From contig JAMCPI010000009.1 in NCBI GenBank assembly GCA_023379805.1, positions 28,728 through 92,727 of the forward strand: a DNA stretch of 64,000 nucleotides. The letters run 5' to 3'. Origin of the DNA: Nitrososphaerota archaeon (GTDB taxonomy: Archaea > Thermoproteota > Nitrososphaeria > Nitrososphaerales > JACPRH01). The translations under genes and the position numbers were made by a program. This document shows, one piece after another, positions 59,639-64,000 of the stretch; the stretch's first letter is position 1, and each line of letters begins with the position of its first letter. The notes beneath the pieces are model-generated. The model was not told the origin of the DNA and did not search any database. It saw only the letters and a list, made by a program, of their open reading frames with translations.

Positions 59639-59843
59639 TTCCAGAAGGTCCAGAGGGTTAAAGTCCGTAGCTGAACACCCGAGCAGATCAACATAGACGT
59701 GTAAATTTAAAATTCATCTATATATTTTCCTAATATACTATATACCTAAAACATTGCGTTAATCGCAATCCACATGGCTTAATCCGAAGAGCGCTTACGG
59801 GTTTATATCCGCCTGTGTTACTAGTGTCTCGGAAGATATCTGT

Positions 59844-60653
59844 TTGAGTTCTGATAAGCCGCCTGAGATGGATACCAGAAGCTGGGAGTCGATGAAGGAT
59901 TTTGTTGAGCAACATGAAGTATTGACTGACAGCCTTTGGATCCTTGGGGAGCGAGATGATAGTGGTGCCCATAGCGATCTTCACCACGGAGGTTTCATCC
60001 CACAGCTTCCTAGGCAGGCGATTCTCAGGTTCACTCACCCGTATGAGACGGTTATCGACTGTTTCTCAGGATACGGGACGACGCTTATTGAATGCAGACG
60101 TTGGGGTCGGCATGGGTTTGGGGTTGAGCTTGACAGGAAGATTCACGGTATTGCGCAGGGCAGGATTGAGGAGGAGCCGAACCTTTACGGGGTTAAGACA
60201 GTGCTTGTTCGAGGAAACAGCGCCTCCTTTGACATTCGGGGCCGGCTTGAAAAGGAGGGGCTTGGGGAGGCATCGCTTGCGGTGCTTCACCCGCCGTACC
60301 ATGATATTATCAAGTATGGCGCGGACGAAGAGAATCTCTGCAACTCGTCTTCGCTGAGTGATTTTCGTGCCAGATACGGGGCGGTTGTGGAGAATGTTGG
60401 TCGGGCTTTGAAGACAGGAGGCTACTTAGAGCTTGTTATTGGCGACAAATATGGTAACGGGGAGTGGGTGCCGCTGGGTTTTCAGCTGATGGAGGAGACT
60501 GTTAAACGGGGGTTTAAGTTGAAGTCGATCTGTGTGAAAAATATCGAGAATACTATGGCGAAGCGGAGCCAAATTCACCTCTGGCGTTACCGAGCTTTGA
60601 AGAGCGGCTTCTACTTCTTCAAGCATGAATACGTCATGTTTTTCAGGAAATAA
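59844..60653 (+). CDS. DNA methyltransferase of N4/N6 type, orphan
   Basis: A 269-residue AdoMet-dependent methylase. Motif I is VIDCFSGYGTTLIE (FxGxG) and motif IV is LHPPYHDIIKYG, HPPY replacing DPPY/SPPY; HPYETV precedes motif I, so the order is I-IV with a target domain between. The fold is that of beta-class N4-cytosine or N6-adenine methylases. No restriction gene is adjacent. TTG start. It might also be an RNA or solitary regulatory methylase. Confidence 0.78.
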   Translation: MSSDKPPEMDTRSWESMKDFVEQHEVLTDSLWILGERDDSGAHSDLHHGGFIPQLPRQAILRFTHPYETVIDCFSGYGTTLIECRRWGRHGFGVELDRKIHGIAQGRIEEEPNLYGVKTVLVRGNSASFDIRGRLEKEGLGEASLAVLHPPYHDIIKYGADEENLCNSSSLSDFRARYGAVVENVGRALKTGGYLELVIGDKYGNGEWVPLGFQLMEETVKRGFKLKSICVKNIENTMAKRSQIHLWRYRALKSGFYFFKHEYVMFFRK

Positions 60654-60755
60654 GGTGGTGCTGAATCAGCGAGGCATCAGAGAGGACGAGGCATCAGAAA
60701 ATATTAACTGTAAAAACACAATTTTTATTTTTAGCTTACCTTAAATTCGTGAAGA

Positions 60756-61124
60756 ATGCTAGATTCCGAACTTGTTTTTGATCTATTCACGATGCTTCTT
60801 GCCGCGGGGATGTTCTACTACGCATATAGCATCAGAAACACATTCAGGGGCAGCATACTCTGGAGACCTTTACAGGTTTTCGGCATCTCACCAATGATAC
60901 TCGTGCTTGGGGAACTATTCGATATCATATCTGATATTCTAGAAATAAACGGTGGCCAACCGTTTAGAGTAGCGCACCGGATCTTAGAGACGGGATTCAT
61001 GGTGCTTCTGCTATTCGGGTTCTACCTGTTTTATCGGGCGTGGAGACCACCTACCGCTGTTGAGATGGAAGCTAAGAACAAGATACCGAATCTATCTATC
61101 GATGAATCTGTAGATACGAAATAA
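60756..61124 (+). CDS. Small archaeal membrane protein
   Basis: A 122-residue protein with three or four helices: LVFDLFTMLLAAGMFYYAYSI, PLQVFGISPMILVLGELFDIISDIL, HRILETGFMVLLLFGFYLFY. The plan resembles the small membrane protein at 59369-59638. Charged C-terminal tail. No family assigned. Confidence 0.7.
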   Translation: MLDSELVFDLFTMLLAAGMFYYAYSIRNTFRGSILWRPLQVFGISPMILVLGELFDIISDILEINGGQPFRVAHRILETGFMVLLLFGFYLFYRAWRPPTAVEMEAKNKIPNLSIDESVDTK

Positions 61125-61189
61125 TTGGTAGAACATTTTGTAAATTATCTCATGAAGCATACTCGCAGCTTGTGACTGAATACTGCGGA

Positions 61190-62107
61190 CTAGAGATCGA
61201 TAATGAATTGGGCAACCCGTCGCTCAGCAACCTCATCCCTCATCAGGATTTCGGTCGCTATACCTTCCATGCCGATATCTTCTATTTTGTCAATTGCTGT
61301 TCGATCTGTCTCGTCTACCAGTAACCGTCCTGTAAAACCAGAGTAAAGTTGAGCTACGCCTACCGGCGAAACTTCGGCGCCAACTCCACGAAGGAACTTC
61401 CCGGCGGGTCCGCTGACAGGCCTGTTGTTCACGATTGGGCTAACGGCGACTACGCGGCTTCGAACTTGTGTTAAGATTTCCCGTATGCCTGGGATGTGAA
61501 GGATAGGACCTATGCTGGTGACAGGGTTGGCGGGACATATCACCACTTTATCGGCGTCATGAATAGCTTCGACTACTTTAGGAGCGGGCTGAGGGTTTTC
61601 CGGTCCACGGTATCTGACTCCTAATACATCGGGAGCGCCTTTGAGCTTAACCCAGAACTCTTGCAGATGCATGTCTCCTTTCGGAGTCTGTATCCTTGTC
61701 TCAATGTGCTCGTCTGAAGCTGGAAGCACCTTTTGGCGAACTTTGAGATGCTCAGCAATCTTTTGTGTAACCTCGCTTAAAGTTAGGCCGGCCTTCATCA
61801 TCTCGGTTCTAGCAATGTGGATGGCTAGATCTCTGTCTCCGAGCTTAAACCAGTCTTCAAGCCCATATTTTGAAGCTTGTTCCAGGAAGCTGAAGGTGTC
61901 ATCCTTGAATCCCCAGCCGCGTGACTTGTCTAGGACGCCGGCGAGCGCGTAGAGAGTTGTATCAACATCTGGGCAGATGTAGAGACCCTGTAGCAAAATG
62001 TTGTCCCCTATGTTCGCAATCACGGTCAAATCTTCAGGTGGTACATTAGCAGCTAGTCCGCGGACAAGCTTCGCAGAGCCTGTGCCTCCCGCCAGAACCG
62101 TGATCAT
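61190..62107 (-). CDS. cofD: 2-phospho-L-lactate transferase
   Basis: A 305-residue CofD. N-terminal VLAGGTGSAKLVRGLA binds the lactyl-P-P-G substrate; NIGDNILLQGLYICPDVDTTLY and CPANPVTSIGPIL are family blocks. It joins phospholactate to the deazaflavin Fo, forming F420-0. It lies 38 bp after cofE in the same direction. Confidence 0.93.
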   Translation of the reverse strand: MITVLAGGTGSAKLVRGLAANVPPEDLTVIANIGDNILLQGLYICPDVDTTLYALAGVLDKSRGWGFKDDTFSFLEQASKYGLEDWFKLGDRDLAIHIARTEMMKAGLTLSEVTQKIAEHLKVRQKVLPASDEHIETRIQTPKGDMHLQEFWVKLKGAPDVLGVRYRGPENPQPAPKVVEAIHDADKVVICPANPVTSIGPILHIPGIREILTQVRSRVVAVSPIVNNRPVSGPAGKFLRGVGAEVSPVGVAQLYSGFTGRLLVDETDRTAIDKIEDIGMEGIATEILMRDEVAERRVAQFIIDL

Positions 62108-62145
62108 TTGACCTCATAACCTCTATCTGATATTTGCTCACTTAG

Positions 62146-62895
62146 CTACCTGAAGAGGTCTCTAGAGGCCTTTCGCACCAAGCGGCGGGATGAGCCTTTC
62201 GCCGGTTCGTAATAGTATCCTCGCACTACTGCGACCGGTACCTTGTCGAGTTTTCCCATTACCAGCTCGGAGGCTGAGGCGATTTCATCCGCAACCGCGA
62301 CGTTGGTTACCTTTAACTCGTATCCGAAGCTGTCCTTCATACCGAAGTACGGTTTCATCGGGTTAAGCCCGGCGACCCCTATCGCTACATTAGTCTGTCC
62401 CTCACGCCAAGGTCGCCCAAAAGTATCGGTTATGACGATCGCTGCATCTACACCTGTGTTTGTCTTAATTTTCTGCGCGATCCGTCGGGCTGATCTATCA
62501 GGGTTCTTAGGAAGCAGAGCAATTACTCCCGGCTCCATGTTTGACTGATCGATGCCGCCGTTTGCACAGATGAAACCGTGACGGGTCTCTGCTATGATTA
62601 AGCCCTCGCTCATTCGAACGATTCTGCGTGCTTCTGAAAGAACGATTTCAACCTTCCTCGGATCCATGTGTAGAAGCTTAGAGTAGTGCATGGCAATCGG
62701 AGAAGGTTCAACATCACCTATACGAATAATTCTACCCTCAGCCTTCGATACTATCTTTGAGGTGACCACTAAAATATCTCCATCAACAAGCTTGAAGCCT
62801 TGTTTGGAAGTAGCGTCCAGAATCAACTTGGATAAATCGTCTCCCGGCTGAATCTCTGGAAGACCTTGAATCCCTGTGATGATGACAGAGCCCAT
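62146..62895 (-). CDS. cofE: Coenzyme F420-0:gamma-glutamyl ligase
   Basis: A 249-residue CofE. Features: GLPEIQPGDDLSKLIL, ILVVTSKIVSKAEGR, GIDQSNMEPG and ITDTFGRPWREGQTNVAIG. It adds glutamates to F420-0 using GTP. ATG 62895 fits the family start; an in-frame extension upstream is likely non-coding. No FbiB-type C-terminal domain is fused. The Fo synthase genes are not in the window. Confidence 0.92.
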   Translation of the reverse strand: MGSVIITGIQGLPEIQPGDDLSKLILDATSKQGFKLVDGDILVVTSKIVSKAEGRIIRIGDVEPSPIAMHYSKLLHMDPRKVEIVLSEARRIVRMSEGLIIAETRHGFICANGGIDQSNMEPGVIALLPKNPDRSARRIAQKIKTNTGVDAAIVITDTFGRPWREGQTNVAIGVAGLNPMKPYFGMKDSFGYELKVTNVAVADEIASASELVMGKLDKVPVAVVRGYYYEPAKGSSRRLVRKASRDLFR

Positions 62896-63081
62896 AGTGA
62901 CCCGACTCTCCAAAGGTAGCCGCTTATACATATTATCCCCGACGAAACGAAGCGAAGCAAGCAAGCCGAACTAGACTGAGAGCGGTCGCTTCAAGACATA
63001 TCCACTTGTTCATACCGACCGACCGTGCGGGTCCTGTCTCGGGAGCTACCTATTGGCTAACTCTACTTATCTAAGTATTGC

Positions 63082-63231
63082 TTATTCATCCGCGATGGAT
63101 GTGCGTCCCTGTAGCTGTCCTGTGATCGGCTCCGGATCCACGTATCCGCATTTTGGGCAGGCGTACTCGGAGTCGATCTGCGGGTTCACCCAGTACAGGT
63201 TGCCGCAGTTGGAACACTGCTTACGACCCAA
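63082..63231 (-). CDS. 49-residue zinc-ribbon protein
   Basis: A TTG-initiated frame encoding GRKQCSNCGNLYWVNPQIDS followed by EYACPKCGYVDPEP. The two CxxC pairs form one zinc ribbon of the small archaeal type seen in tiny RNA-binding or ribosome-associated proteins. It lies between cofE and a divergent membrane-protein gene. Confidence 0.6.
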   Translation of the reverse strand: MGRKQCSNCGNLYWVNPQIDSEYACPKCGYVDPEPITGQLQGRTSIADE

Positions 63232-63397
63232 TTAACTCTCTCGATCACATAGCGAGCTAACAACCAATTATATTTTGCTGAAGCAAGATAGGAATTACCT
63301 CCTACGAATATCTGCCTTACATAGAGCAGAAGTAAATCCAAGGAGGAGAACAGTTTAGACCTAAATAGCGCGAAGGCGACTTGTAGTATGATCATAA

Positions 63398-63916
63398 TTG
63401 GCCGCGCTTGTTACGGCAACTTTGGCGTGGTTACATATCTTCTTAGCTGCTAGTTGGTTAGGCGGTGCCGCTTTGTTCAACCTTGTAATAAGCCCTAACT
63501 TAACAAAACTCTCATCAGCTGCGGGCGGCGAGTTTTTCGTTAAAATCGCGCCTAAAGTTACTAATTTCTTTCGCATAGTATCAGGGTTGACAGTTCTGTT
63601 TGGTATTCTTCTGCTGTACAGTTTTACAAACGGAAATCTAGAGTTAGCTTCACCCAACAATTATTGGGGCCTTGGAATTACTGGCGGAGCAACTTTTGGT
63701 TTCACCGCCTTCCTTCTAGTCCAATTAGAAGTAGCTCCAACTTTCCAAAAAGCTCTGAAGGAGCTTTCGCGAACAACTCTGCATAGCTCTCAGCCTCCAA
63801 GCGACAAGTTCCTACGACTAACGAAGAGAGTTAATTACGGGGCAGCTCTGGTTTTTGTACTTCTGCTAGTGACTTGTCTGTTGCATGAATATGTGGCGTT
63901 AGATAGATTGTCTTAG
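63398..63916 (+). CDS. CopD/DUF4149-like membrane protein
   Basis: A 172-residue protein with four helices: LVTATLAWLHIFLAASWLGGAALFN near the start, FRIVSGLTVLFGILLLYSF, GLGITGGATFGFTAFLLVQL and GAALVFVLLLVTCLLHEYV. The WLH...W(L)GG pattern in helix 1 matches the CopD/DUF4149-type membrane fold, some of whose members handle copper or heme. TTG start. Role is unknown. Confidence 0.72.
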   Translation: MAALVTATLAWLHIFLAASWLGGAALFNLVISPNLTKLSSAAGGEFFVKIAPKVTNFFRIVSGLTVLFGILLLYSFTNGNLELASPNNYWGLGITGGATFGFTAFLLVQLEVAPTFQKALKELSRTTLHSSQPPSDKFLRLTKRVNYGAALVFVLLLVTCLLHEYVALDRLS

Positions 63917-63930
63917 GCTGATGTCTTGTC

Positions 63931-64000
63931 TTAGATTGCTGCTGCTGTGAATTGGTTGTAGATGTATGCCTTCATAGCCATTTCTTTGGCCATGTTGACG
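63931..64000 (-). CDS. 3' end of a gene running off the window
   Basis: On the minus strand 23 codons (VNMAKEMAMKAYIYNQFTAA...) end in TAA 14 bp from the convergent membrane-protein gene. Amphipathic helix composition is consistent with a real C-terminus; the product cannot be named. Confidence 0.4.
   Translation of the reverse strand, partial: VNMAKEMAMKAYIYNQFTAAAI

Overview
The window looks like a chromosomal segment of an archaeon, probably of the Thermoproteota/TACK side (a non-ammonia-oxidising Nitrososphaeria-like or related lineage; the exact group is an inference). Support comes from a group II chaperonin (thermosome), an archaeal-type CCA-adding enzyme, the F420 genes cofC, cofD and cofE, a DUF835 sensor, a tRNA-Pro interrupted in the D-loop, and many genes whose TATA-like box lies about 25 nt before the start codon, implying leaderless mRNAs. 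Heme O synthase, Tat export and a secreted flavin dehydrogenase point to an aerobic or facultative heterotroph.

Layout. 1-6834 (minus): an operon for a membrane complex of the Hyf/complex I family, whose catalytic-subunit homologue lacks the first Ni-binding CxxC pair, so it resembles an energy-converting hydrogenase-related (Ehr) complex rather than a hydrogenase. 7130-23206: a diterpenoid locus made of a class II diterpene cyclase (DxDD), a stand-alone PEP-utiliser swivel domain, an unrecognised 374-residue protein and a homologue of the Mycobacterium tuberculosis tuberculosinyl enzyme Rv3378c. The cyclase gene is split by a 12.1-kb integrated virus (8417-20535). Joining the two halves across an 8-bp direct repeat (TTCCAGAA) restores one 495-codon reading frame.

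The provirus has a tyrosine integrase, a probable double-jelly-roll major capsid protein of PM2-like size, an A32/FtsK-type packaging ATPase, a beta-helix spike candidate, several one-helix membrane proteins, many small zinc-finger proteins, a pentapeptide-repeat protein and divergent ribbon-helix-helix regulators. Nearly all its genes lie on the minus strand and overlap by a few bases; many are only 26-60 codons long. Both ends carry TTGCACA/TGTGCAA repeats, and TACCGTA/TACGGTA heptamers occur in the divergent control region and beside the left end. I recognise no replication protein. It looks like a tailless icosahedral virus.

23208-34500: a 7TM-DUF835 protein, 6-phosphogluconate dehydrogenase, metal and redox genes (GDT1 exporter, ArsR regulator, ferritin), an amidotransferase, and an RNA-related group (thpR, cca, a COG2112 kinase). 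A tRNA-Pro(GGG) with an insertion of about 28 nt follows. 34783-39486 (minus): kdpABC with a RAM-only Lrp-like protein and no KdpDE. 39968-49700: a MetE-like enzyme, phosphoglucose/phosphomannose isomerase, thermosome, a ThDP enzyme, an aldehyde dehydrogenase and sugar-nucleotide enzymes. 49774-55404: heme O synthase, two TatA and TatC, divergent from a Tat-signal small subunit and its GMC flavoprotein. 55465-64000: a DUF1998 helicase, cofC, a V4R protein, a DNA methylase, cofD, cofE, a tiny zinc ribbon and membrane proteins.

Together the central region suggests that diterpenoid production is switched off in cells carrying the provirus and regained on precise excision, either as a consequence of insertion or as a genuine phage-regulated switch.
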